Below are positions 52,710-60,645 of a DNA stretch of 64,000 bases, in pieces. Source of the DNA: Photorhabdus khanii NC19. Lineage in GTDB: Bacteria > Pseudomonadota > Gammaproteobacteria > Enterobacterales > Enterobacteriaceae. Each line of letters opens with the position of its first letter. The stretch's first letter is position 1. The notes below the pieces were generated by a model, which ran no database searches, was not told the origin of the DNA, and saw nothing but the letters and a program-made list of their open reading frames with translations. The stretch covers positions 486,278 to 550,277 of the forward strand of contig NZ_AYSJ01000004.1 in assembly GCF_000517265.1 (NCBI RefSeq), given 5' to 3'. A program made the position numbers and the translations under genes.

Positions 52710-53549
52710 ATGTTACATAAAATAGACAAAGCGCCATATTTTATTAAATTCTATAAATTCCATCTACAAGATCTCGTTTTCTCTTATAATATGAAAACAG
52801 AGTGGCATCACCATCCTTGCATACAATTAAGTGTATCACCACATAATTCACTCATGAAGATTGACACTGAAAATGAATCGAGACAAGCGCATGGATTCAT
52901 TATTTCTTCTAATATTAAACATAAATTACATTCAGAAGGACAACTCTGTTTTAATTTACTGATAGATCCAGCGAATCCCCTATATCATCTATTATCACAT
53001 CAGATGATGGGTTCAGATATAGTATATTTAAGCCAAGAATCATCCGATTTGATAGCCAACTATTTTATTAATTGTTTACAATCAGAAACCTCTCCAGATA
53101 TTTTTATCTTAAACAATCTGTTAGGTGAAATAGAAGACTGTCATTGTTATCAGGATAAACGGATCATGAAAGCAGCCTCTCTTATTACTGAATTACCCGT
53201 TAAATGTATATCTTCCCGTGAAATATCAGATCAACTCTATTTATCAGAAAGTCGGTTCTTACATCTATTTCGAGAAAAAATGGGGACTAATTTCCGTAGT
53301 TATCTATTATGGAAGCGCCTACATCATGCCATTAATGAGATACATTTATCTGACTCACTGACTTTATTAGCGTGTAATAGTGGATTTTCCGACAGTGCAC
53401 ATTTTAGTCGTACCTGTATGATGCTATATGGGTTAAGACCCTCTGAATTGAAAAATGCCAGTATGAACAGAACGCAACAATCACAACAAAAACAATCCAA
53501 TTTTTCATTAGCATTGGCGGATTTGAATTTTCCAAAGCAGAATATCTAA
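52710..53549 (+). CDS. AraC/XylS-family transcriptional regulator
   Basis: 279 residues. A degenerate N-terminal half (about 1-165, with a WHHHPCIQL cupin-like strand) and a C-terminal double HTH (about 170-268). The first HTH reads ISSREISDQLYLSESRFLHLF and the second contains LLACNSGFSDSAHFSRTC followed by the family motif YGLRPSEL. The ligand is unknown. It is the first gene of the acquired region, on the plus strand like the biosynthetic genes, with AAAGGA before the ATG, and is a reasonable candidate for controlling them. Confidence 0.85.
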   Translation: MLHKIDKAPYFIKFYKFHLQDLVFSYNMKTEWHHHPCIQLSVSPHNSLMKIDTENESRQAHGFIISSNIKHKLHSEGQLCFNLLIDPANPLYHLLSHQMMGSDIVYLSQESSDLIANYFINCLQSETSPDIFILNNLLGEIEDCHCYQDKRIMKAASLITELPVKCISSREISDQLYLSESRFLHLFREKMGTNFRSYLLWKRLHHAINEIHLSDSLTLLACNSGFSDSAHFSRTCMMLYGLRPSELKNASMNRTQQSQQKQSNFSLALADLNFPKQNI

Positions 53550-53783
53550 ATCACGAATAAATAGTATTTTTGATAAATCATCTAAAATAAATAAATCCTA
53601 TTTATAGTTGTCATTATCAAAGCCAGTACGTTAGCGATTCTGTATCATTCTATTCCTAATATTATGTGATTTTAGTAATGATACAGAATTCAGGATAACA
53701 CCATAGCAATACCACCCAATAATTCATGAATCCACAAAAAATAGAATATACAGAGTGGAATATCACTATCCTGTATTAATTAT

Positions 53784-54869
53784 TCATTTTAATGATACAT
53801 GCTCTTTTAGATAATTTTCTACCCATTTAGCTACTCGACTTGTATCTTTATAAGCACCCAACATAAGTTCAGAACCACGGCTACTCAACCATTTCCGCCC
53901 GACAATAAATAACCCAGGATAAGGTGTTTTCCCACCTTCTTCATGCCCATTTTTACAAACGAATCCGTTAGCATCCGCAGCACCAGGAAGAGTTAACCAC
54001 ACCGTATTATCTTTATACCCCAAACACCAGATAACAGTATCGACCTCATATTGATTGCCAGACAAATCACATAAATTATTATCTTTTATATCAACTAATC
54101 TATTCGCTATTTTTATACCAAAAGCGGCTAACCGATGGTTTTTTAGCTCTCCACAAGGAATGGGATTACGCCGCCGCATGATTTTCCCTACCAAACTGTA
54201 ATAATTGGCAAACAACAGACCGCTTTTACTTAACCACCAAAAGATATCTTTGCCCATTATTCTATTAGGTAAGAGAGGACGGGAAGAACCACAAAATAAC
54301 GTCACCTTCGCAGTCGCCGCTAAATCTTTGGCAATCTGGCGACCACTGGCGCCATCACCAACAACAGCAACTCTGCTGCCTGCTTTAATTTGTTTAGGTT
54401 CCTGATACTTATCCGCACCAATTTGTTGTATATCAGCAGAAAGTTGCCCAGAAAGTACCGGAATATCAGCTAATTGATTAGCACCTGTTGCATTAACCAG
54501 ACAAAGTGCATTAAATACTTTCCCGTCTTTTGTTTTAACGCTATAGACATTTTTATCATGCTTCACTTCAACCACTTCAGTTTGAGTATGTATCGTCAGG
54601 TTATGGTGTGAAGCATAACGCTCAAGGTAATCAGCAACTTCATTCTTATCCGGATAGCCATCTTCAATTCCAGGAAATGGCAGGCCATGAAGCTGAGTCA
54701 TACCACGTGAAGTGAATAACAGCATATTATCAGGACGCCTGCGCCACACATCGCCAATACGCGTTTCTCGCTCTAATATGCAGACATTTATATTCTTAGC
54801 AGTGAGGATAGCAGCTAAACTTAATCCGGCTTGACCGGCACCCACAATTAAACAATCCATTTTCATCAT
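53784..54869 (-). CDS. FAD/NAD(P)-dependent flavoprotein monooxygenase-like protein (CzcO/FMO type)
   Basis: 361 residues. The FAD Rossmann loop GAGQAG is at residues 10-15 and a second nucleotide-binding loop GDGASG at 171-176, with ATG motifs (LVNATGANQ, VIWCLGYKDN) as in flavin-containing monooxygenases and related oxidoreductases. The C-terminal GLFIVGRKWLSSRGSELMLG carries the FAD-end motif. It probably oxidises a small molecule at N, S or C with NADPH. It is divergent from the acyl-activating operon, separated by a 391-base AT-rich spacer, and may tailor its product. The start is either of two adjacent ATGs. Confidence 0.8.
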   Translation of the reverse strand: MMKMDCLIVGAGQAGLSLAAILTAKNINVCILERETRIGDVWRRRPDNMLLFTSRGMTQLHGLPFPGIEDGYPDKNEVADYLERYASHHNLTIHTQTEVVEVKHDKNVYSVKTKDGKVFNALCLVNATGANQLADIPVLSGQLSADIQQIGADKYQEPKQIKAGSRVAVVGDGASGRQIAKDLAATAKVTLFCGSSRPLLPNRIMGKDIFWWLSKSGLLFANYYSLVGKIMRRRNPIPCGELKNHRLAAFGIKIANRLVDIKDNNLCDLSGNQYEVDTVIWCLGYKDNTVWLTLPGAADANGFVCKNGHEEGGKTPYPGLFIVGRKWLSSRGSELMLGAYKDTSRVAKWVENYLKEHVSLK

Positions 54870-55260
54870 GCGTACTCGTTTTTAATTCGGCATTATCTAT
54901 ATTTTATTTTTATCATTATATTAATCTTAGGACAATGAAAAAATTTATAAAAAAACATTCGATAGATCAAAAATCAACGAACTTCACAAAAATATAAAAC
55001 ACAATGAAAAAAATTACTTGAATTAACTGGTCACATTCACATTAAAGTGAGCATTTTGAATAAATCAGCTATTTTTATCATAATTTTAACAATATTTACA
55101 AATTCATATAATAATCAGAGCAATAATATAGCCAATTTATTCAATAAAATGAAATTATTAATCACTATCCTTTTTTCCTACATAACTTATGCTTTATTGC
55201 TATAACTTATAATAAACAAAGATGAGTTTATCTACTCTTTACCCTACCGGAGATGAAAAA
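54870..55260. other. Divergent AT-rich spacer between the flavoprotein gene and the LuxE-like gene
   Basis: 391 bases, more than two-thirds A+T by eye. It must hold both promoters, but hexamers cannot be assigned safely in such composition. A TCAC-ATTAAA-GTGA inverted repeat (around 55035-55055) is the only symmetric element noticed. An in-frame ATG at 55222 upstream of the LuxE-like start is judged not to be used. Confidence 0.5.
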
Positions 55261-56439
55261 ATGGAAAATATCAAAAATATATATGATGGTATAAAATCCC
55301 GTGGTGGCAATCCGCTGAAATGGTTAATGGCAGATGTCGACTTTCTCTATAAGCTGTCTAAAGAAGAACAACAAGAACTAAAAACCTGTCTACTTAAGGA
55401 TGCTTTTCATTTTCATTATCATAATAATCCTTACTATAGAGATATTTGTGAGAAACAAGGTATTAAGCTAGAAGATATCCAGGGTTATAATGATTTAGTT
55501 CGCATCCCACTAATACCCGTTGCAACTTATAAATCAGCCGAAAGTCATCGTTTATTAAGCAAACCACTGTCTGAAATCGAACATGAAATGCGTTCAACCG
55601 GTACAAGCGGAATTCCCAGCGTTTATCGTCGTTGCCACGATACGATGGATCACACAGTATTGGCTGTTTATTCTAATTACCGCAGCATGTTCAAATTATC
55701 TGGTGGTGCAGGCCTATGCTTATGTCCTTCAACAGAAGATATTCCAGAAATGGCACTGGTTAAGATATTTAATTTCCTGACAGGTTTGTTAGATACCCGA
55801 CGCTATATGATTAATCAGGATCGTTTTTCCCCAGAAGACACACTGAATCAATTAATCCAGTGGAAAGGTAAATTCACCCGGCATTTAATTGGCCCGCCAT
55901 TCATGATCCATCGTTTTATTACTTTCTTAAAAGAGAATAACACCAGACTCACTTTAGATCGCGATAGTATGGTGATTACGATGGGCGGCTGGAAACGTTT
56001 TTCCGGGGATATGATCTCCCGCGGCGAATTAAATGCAGATATCGAAGAATGGATGGGAATTCCAGTATCCCGAACACGTGATATGTATGGTCTGGTTGAA
56101 GCAAACGTTCTCGCCATAGAAGATGAATATAACCATAAGCATGTTCCTCCTTATATTCACTTCTCCGTCCGTGATCCTAATGATTTATCACGTGAACTAC
56201 CTGATGGCGAAACAGGGCAATTGGTGATCCTAGATCCACTTTCTGTTTCCACCCCAGGTATGTTACTGACAGAAGATTTGGTCTACTTGCGTACCGACCC
56301 TAACAAATCCTGGCGTAATTCTCAGCGGATTCAGTTTGTTATGCGTACTGCTGCCGCTAAAGAGTTTGGTTGTTGTGCAGTCAACCTTGAGAGAAAAATG
56401 TCAGATGATGAAACTGCCCCAGCTACATCCGCAGTATAA
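55261..56439 (+). CDS. LuxE-like acyl-activating enzyme (acyl-protein synthetase family)
   Basis: 392 residues, LuxE/acyl-protein synthetase branch of the ANL superfamily. ATP loop STGTSGIPS at 112-120, GPPFM at 211-215, GGWKRF at 242-247 and YGLVEAN at 276-282; no separate C-terminal AMP-binding subdomain, as in LuxE. Two adjacent Cys (C371, C372) near the C-terminus sit where LuxE carries its acylated Cys. The expected chemistry is activation of an acyl chain as acyl-AMP and then transfer to a Cys on the enzyme or to a partner. It is not followed by luxC, luxD, luxA or luxB. The start at 55261 has GGAG about 10 bases upstream. The IscU-like gene follows 16 bases after. Confidence 0.8.
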   Translation: MENIKNIYDGIKSRGGNPLKWLMADVDFLYKLSKEEQQELKTCLLKDAFHFHYHNNPYYRDICEKQGIKLEDIQGYNDLVRIPLIPVATYKSAESHRLLSKPLSEIEHEMRSTGTSGIPSVYRRCHDTMDHTVLAVYSNYRSMFKLSGGAGLCLCPSTEDIPEMALVKIFNFLTGLLDTRRYMINQDRFSPEDTLNQLIQWKGKFTRHLIGPPFMIHRFITFLKENNTRLTLDRDSMVITMGGWKRFSGDMISRGELNADIEEWMGIPVSRTRDMYGLVEANVLAIEDEYNHKHVPPYIHFSVRDPNDLSRELPDGETGQLVILDPLSVSTPGMLLTEDLVYLRTDPNKSWRNSQRIQFVMRTAAAKEFGCCAVNLERKMSDDETAPATSAV

Positions 56440-56455
56440 ATAGCAAGGTGGAATT

Positions 56456-56812
56456 ATGTTTAACAACATCATTATTGACAACTTTTGCAATCCTGACTGC
56501 CAGGGGACGTTATCCAGCCCGGCAATTAAACTGGCGTTAGGCAATCCTGTCTGTGGTGACAAGGTTGATATCGACCTGACACTGGATAGTCAAGGGCGGG
56601 TAAATAATGCCTGTTTCCGCGCATGGGGATGCACAGCATCCCTAGCAATGTCGAACCAGTTTTGTCGCCATGTTAAAGGTAAGACTCTCAAAGAATTGAA
56701 CACATTATCACCTGAAGGCATTGATGCGTTATTAGGTGAGTTAGAACCCGCCCAGCAACACTGCCTTGATATGCTGCATAAGCTATTTGAGCAGTTAAAG
56801 GGAAAAATATGA
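56456..56812 (+). CDS. IscU/NifU-type Fe-S or sulfur scaffold protein
   Basis: 118 residues, IscU_N fold. The three cluster-ligand cysteines are present: C33 (GNPVCGDKVDI with the adjacent Asp35), C59 (AWGCTAS) and C103 (QQHCLDM). Extra cysteines (C11, C15, C53, C70) are unusual for IscU. It lacks the LPPVK motif that HscA recognises in IscU, so it probably works without the Hsc chaperones. It is translationally coupled to the cysteine desulfurase (ATGA), so the pair likely moves sulfur from Cys to a dedicated target, either a cluster or a product. Confidence 0.85.
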   Translation: MFNNIIIDNFCNPDCQGTLSSPAIKLALGNPVCGDKVDIDLTLDSQGRVNNACFRAWGCTASLAMSNQFCRHVKGKTLKELNTLSPEGIDALLGELEPAQQHCLDMLHKLFEQLKGKI

Positions 56813-57999
56813 CAAGCCTATACTTCGATTACAACGCCACGACACCGCTAAGTGTTAAAGCCCAGTTGGCGATTAAAGAGGCTTTGTCTGTTTTTGCTAA
56901 TCCGTCCAGCCACTACAGCTTAAGTAACATGGCTAAAAATTTGCTCACTGACGCCAGGAGATCTATGGCGTCATTAATGGGCACTGTGCCTGAACAAATC
57001 CTGTTTACATCAGGAGGAACCGAAAGTAATAACCAGGCATTGTCCAGCCTGTTAGCAACGCTTCCCGGTTCGGATCTGTCTGCATATCATGTTATTAGCT
57101 CTTCTATTGAGCACCCGTCTGTTCTAGCGCCGTTACTCTGGTACCAGCAACGCGGACTTCAACTGACGCTGATCGATCCTGATAATCAGGGGCGGATAAG
57201 TGTACAAAGCATCCGTGAAAACCTGCGGCCACAAACACGCCTGATCACATTGATGGCGATTAACAACGAAACCGGAGTGATACAGCCCTATGAAGCTGTC
57301 GCCTCTTTAGCAAAAGAGGCTGGTATCTATTTACACATAGATGCAGTACAGGCTATTGGTAAACTTCCTTTTAGCTGTGACACGCTTTCTGGCATAACGA
57401 CTGTCTCTTTCTCCGGCCATAAGTTTAATGGCCCAAAAGGTATCGGTGGGCTCTATCATGCGCTAGGTATTCAATTGAACCCCTTGCTGCACGGTGGCGG
57501 ACAAGAACAAGGAATACGCAGCGGCACTGAAAACACTCTGGGCCTTGCAGGACTGGCGGCGGCAGCTAAAGAATCACTGAATGGATTGCAAGAACATTTC
57601 AATACCTACAAAACGCTCAGAGAAACCTTGCTATCTCTGCTGGAACAGCACCATGTTAGCTACTTAATTAATGGCAATACAAACCCAGAATTTCAGGCAC
57701 CCTGGACACTGAATTTAAGTTTCCCTGGCGTCCGCGCTGAATCATTAGCCAGCCGGCTGGATTTATGTCACGGAGTCTCTTTATCTTTAGGATCAGCCTG
57801 TAGCAATAACAAATCTACACAACGTTCTCATGTTCTGGCGGCGATGGGGCTACCTAATGATCGTATCGATAGCGCAGTACGTATCAGCTTTGGATATACC
57901 ACAAGCCAAAATGATATTGAGATGCTGGCTAGCGCGATCAAACAAGAAACGTATAACTTGCTGAAAATTTCTGGGCAACCTTTAAACACTCAGGAATAA
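56809..57999 (+). CDS. NifS/IscS-like cysteine desulfurase
   Basis: 396 residues, class V aminotransferase fold, PLP enzyme. YFDYNATTP at the N-terminus, SGGTESNN (phosphate binding, 68-75), H102, D178 in HIDAVQ, PLP K205 in SFSGHKFNGPKG, and the persulfide Cys C331 in GSACSNNKSTQRSHVL with the long flexible loop of group I (NifS/IscS). It removes sulfur from cysteine to form an enzyme persulfide. It overlaps the IscU-like gene by four bases. The usual isc partners (iscR, iscA, hscBA, fdx) are missing, so this is not the housekeeping system. Confidence 0.9.
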   Translation: MTSLYFDYNATTPLSVKAQLAIKEALSVFANPSSHYSLSNMAKNLLTDARRSMASLMGTVPEQILFTSGGTESNNQALSSLLATLPGSDLSAYHVISSSIEHPSVLAPLLWYQQRGLQLTLIDPDNQGRISVQSIRENLRPQTRLITLMAINNETGVIQPYEAVASLAKEAGIYLHIDAVQAIGKLPFSCDTLSGITTVSFSGHKFNGPKGIGGLYHALGIQLNPLLHGGGQEQGIRSGTENTLGLAGLAAAAKESLNGLQEHFNTYKTLRETLLSLLEQHHVSYLINGNTNPEFQAPWTLNLSFPGVRAESLASRLDLCHGVSLSLGSACSNNKSTQRSHVLAAMGLPNDRIDSAVRISFGYTTSQNDIEMLASAIKQETYNLLKISGQPLNTQE

Positions 58000-58118
58000 C
58001 AGCAAAACTGTATTTAAAAGACGGTGTAGCAGGAATAACTTATTTATTAACCACTAATACCCATATTACTGCACTTAAGCTCCGCCAACATTTTTTTAGA
58101 TTTTAAGGGGATATTAAT

Positions 58119-58355
58119 ATGAAACTGTTTGAATTATTGCAATCTCAAATTACTGAATTAACTGACATCGAAGCAGAAGATATTACTCTCGATACCCTGC
58201 TTGATGATATTCATCTGGTAAGTCTGGATTTTGTCTCTATTCAGGTTGCTTTAAAAAGAGAAATGGGTATTCAGCTGAATTTCGATAAATTCCAGCGAAA
58301 TGAAACAACGACAATCGGTGATTTTGTCAATTATGTCAGTGAATTAATAAAATAA
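58119..58355 (+). CDS. Acyl carrier protein (atypical, VSL instead of DSL)
   Basis: 78 residues, acidic four-helix carrier. The predicted phosphopantetheine Ser is S35 in IHLVSLDFVSIQ; the canonical Asp before it (DSL) is Val. The rest of helix II (SLDFVSIQVALKREMGI) aligns with SLDxVELxxxLExEFxI. AAGGGGAT precedes the ATG. It is 119 bases after the cysteine desulfurase and followed by a hairpin before the ketosynthase. No phosphopantetheinyl transferase is present in the visible cluster, so it would rely on one elsewhere. Confidence 0.85.
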   Translation: MKLFELLQSQITELTDIEAEDITLDTLLDDIHLVSLDFVSIQVALKREMGIQLNFDKFQRNETTTIGDFVNYVSELIK

Positions 58356-58374
58356 TCATTATTAATGTATTTGG

Positions 58375-58421
58375 ATGTTAGCTGTCTATGACATATCACA
58401 GCATGGCTAACATTCATTTTT
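58375..58421 (+). terminator. Hairpin between the ACP and ketosynthase genes (attenuator or terminator)
   Basis: ATGTTAGC (58375-58382) pairs with GCTAACAT (58406-58413); the loop side holds partial pairing TGT...ACA. The stem is followed by TCATTTTT. It could uncouple ACP expression from the downstream genes. Confidence 0.4.
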
Positions 58422-58509
58422 GTGATGCTTTTATCTACCAACCCCATTATTTGGTTGTATTAAAAAATAAAGCATGTCACCAGGAACTTACCTTTGGAGA
58501 TAATGTTTC

Positions 58510-59775
58510 ATGAATTTTCAAACTGGCTACCGCCGCGTTGCCATCACAGGCTATGGCTCTATCTGTTCTCTTGGGCAAAATACCCAGGAAATTTGGGATG
58601 CAATCCTAAACTATCGTGTAGGCTACAAAAAGGACGTTCACCCAGATGCTTCTGTCGCAGCAAAATTCTTCGGCAATATACCTTTTCCTCCTGATGTATC
58701 ACGGTTTTCCAAAAAACTGCTAAAGAACCTTCCCAAATTCAGCAAACTTGGGCTGATTGCTGCGGATGAAGCAATCAAAATGGCATTTGGTCACGATAAA
58801 GCTGCTCTTGATGAAAGTTATTCCCCTTTTGAACGAGGTGTCATTTTTGGTACTGGCTGGGGAGGAGAAGATGCAACCGTCGAAAACAGCAATTCCTACG
58901 CTGACCAAGGTATTGCCTCACCCATGACAAATATTATGTCTATGCACAGCGTAGGTACGGCGGCTATTTCAATGAACTGGAATCTACGGGGATATCAGAA
59001 TACCCCAGTGGCAGCTTGTGCAACAGGCAGTATGGCAATAGGTGATGCTTTTGAACTTATCCGTAGCGGACGCACTAAAATGATGCTGGCAGGGGGCGGT
59101 GAAAGTATCAGAGATCCATTCATCGTCTGGAGCATCGATATTCTTGGCGCACTGAGCAAAGAACAGGAATCTGTCGAAAAAGCTTGCTGTCCGTTCAGCA
59201 AAGATCGCAGTGGCTTTGTGATGTCAGAAGGTGCAGCAATATTATGTCTTGAAGATTATGACAGTGCTGTTGCCAGAGGAGCCAAAATACTGGCGGAAGT
59301 CGTCGGTTATGGAAATTACTCTGACGCATCAGATATGACAGCACCGGCACCAGATTGCCAAGGACGGGTTATGGCAATTCAGGCGGCACTGGAACAGGCT
59401 AAACTCTCCGCGTCAGATATTCACTATATCAATGCCCACGGCACATCAACCCCGTTAAACGACATTAACGAAACCGATGTTTTAAAAATGAGCCTGGGAG
59501 AACACGCCTACTGTATTCCTACTTCCAGTACAAAATCCTACACAGGCCATCTTATTGCCGGGGCAGGGGCAATTGAGTCCATTTTCTGTATTAAGGCAAT
59601 GGAAACCGCAACTATTCCCGCGACTATGCACTTGAATAATCCTGATCCACTCTGCGATCTGGATTACGTACCCAACACCCACCGAACTAACCAAGTTATT
59701 GATACTGCTTTAAATGTTAACTATGGATTCGGTGGCACAAACTGTGCACTTATTTTCAGGAAAGCCGACAGATGA
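58510..59775 (+). CDS. Beta-ketoacyl-ACP synthase (FabF/KS-alpha type)
   Basis: 421 residues, thiolase-fold KS. Catalytic triad C170 (VAACATGSMAIGDA), H310 (NAHGTSTPLND) and H347 (KSYTGHLIAGAGA), with the adjacent K342. It condenses an acyl starter with malonyl-ACP. It carries the KS residues of FabF and the C-terminal GFGGTNCALIF loop. There is no acyltransferase or chain-length factor in the cluster, so malonyl-ACP must come from host FabD. It is translationally coupled to the MaoC-like gene (stop/start overlap). GGAG is present before the start. Confidence 0.9.
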   Translation: MNFQTGYRRVAITGYGSICSLGQNTQEIWDAILNYRVGYKKDVHPDASVAAKFFGNIPFPPDVSRFSKKLLKNLPKFSKLGLIAADEAIKMAFGHDKAALDESYSPFERGVIFGTGWGGEDATVENSNSYADQGIASPMTNIMSMHSVGTAAISMNWNLRGYQNTPVAACATGSMAIGDAFELIRSGRTKMMLAGGGESIRDPFIVWSIDILGALSKEQESVEKACCPFSKDRSGFVMSEGAAILCLEDYDSAVARGAKILAEVVGYGNYSDASDMTAPAPDCQGRVMAIQAALEQAKLSASDIHYINAHGTSTPLNDINETDVLKMSLGEHAYCIPTSSTKSYTGHLIAGAGAIESIFCIKAMETATIPATMHLNNPDPLCDLDYVPNTHRTNQVIDTALNVNYGFGGTNCALIFRKADR

Positions 59776-60587
59776 ACGTTCAATTCAGTAAAAAAGATCT
59801 CAGTCAATGGGCTAAATTCTCTGGAGATTATAACCCCATTCATTTTGATGAAAAAATTGCAAAAGAAGTCGGATTAGGCGGTATTGCCGTACACGGTATG
59901 CTGGCAATGATCCCGCTCAAAAGCGGATACGATTACCTGTCACAACCAAACGAGGGAATGGGCAGACAATGGCACGTTAATTTGCGAAATCCAGTGCCTC
60001 TGAATGCCTGCTATTGTGTCAAAACTAAGCACACTGACCTGAATGGGAAAACGGCCTTTAATCTGCAAGATGAAACAACCAGCTTGAAACCTTTGGTTGG
60101 TCATTATAGTCGTTTCGATTTTTCGAAAAAAACCGGCTTTCCTGAAAAACCACAGTGTCAAGTTCCGATACAAGAGACAATAAAAAAATCCATTGAATTC
60201 AAAAGCACCTTCCCCGAAGTCAATGAGTTCTGGATTTTTCTTGATGCCCTGATTTTTTATCTTTTCATGCAGCAAAGTGCAAAAACGGCACTAGCAACGG
60301 AATTTAAAACCTATTTCGGCAAACAGGGGCATGATGAAATATGCCTCAAAGACCTTATTGTGTTGCATGTTATGCATACAGTGAGTTTTTCTCCAACCCT
60401 GCTCAATCGCCAAATCCCGGATGAAATGCCAAGCATCGAATATACGATCCTACCTAAAGATACATTCGATGTTGATGGTTCGTTATACGGTACGTTGGAA
60501 ATCCCGATCTGGCTGAATGGAGAAATCTCTTTAGTTGTTGAAATGAGTCTGATGGGAACAACAAAAAGAAAGCAGGTTGCCAACTAA
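59772..60587 (+). CDS. MaoC-like (R)-hydratase/dehydratase, possible double hotdog
   Basis: 271 residues. The N-terminal hotdog has the hydratase-2 motif SGDYNPIHFD (D19, N21, H24) and GIAVHGMLAM, the active-site set of (R)-specific enoyl hydratases. Its C-terminal half (about 150-271) has a long helix (FWIFLDALIFYLFMQQSAK) and strands (GTLEIPIWLNGEISLVVEMS) that look like a second, degenerate hotdog; the second catalytic site appears absent. It would dehydrate beta-hydroxyacyl-ACP. It overlaps the KS gene by four bases. Confidence 0.82.
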   Translation: MNVQFSKKDLSQWAKFSGDYNPIHFDEKIAKEVGLGGIAVHGMLAMIPLKSGYDYLSQPNEGMGRQWHVNLRNPVPLNACYCVKTKHTDLNGKTAFNLQDETTSLKPLVGHYSRFDFSKKTGFPEKPQCQVPIQETIKKSIEFKSTFPEVNEFWIFLDALIFYLFMQQSAKTALATEFKTYFGKQGHDEICLKDLIVLHVMHTVSFSPTLLNRQIPDEMPSIEYTILPKDTFDVDGSLYGTLEIPIWLNGEISLVVEMSLMGTTKRKQVAN

Positions 60588-60645
60588 GGTTTGATGAATT
60601 CTGTACTGACAGACGGATGGCATAAAAATTTAGAGGAATAACTTA

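Noticed and set aside
55261-56439. Bioluminescence (lux) operon, suggested by the LuxE homologue
   Set aside because: No luxC, luxD, luxA or luxB neighbours; the gene context is sulfur transfer and fatty-acid-type enzymes.
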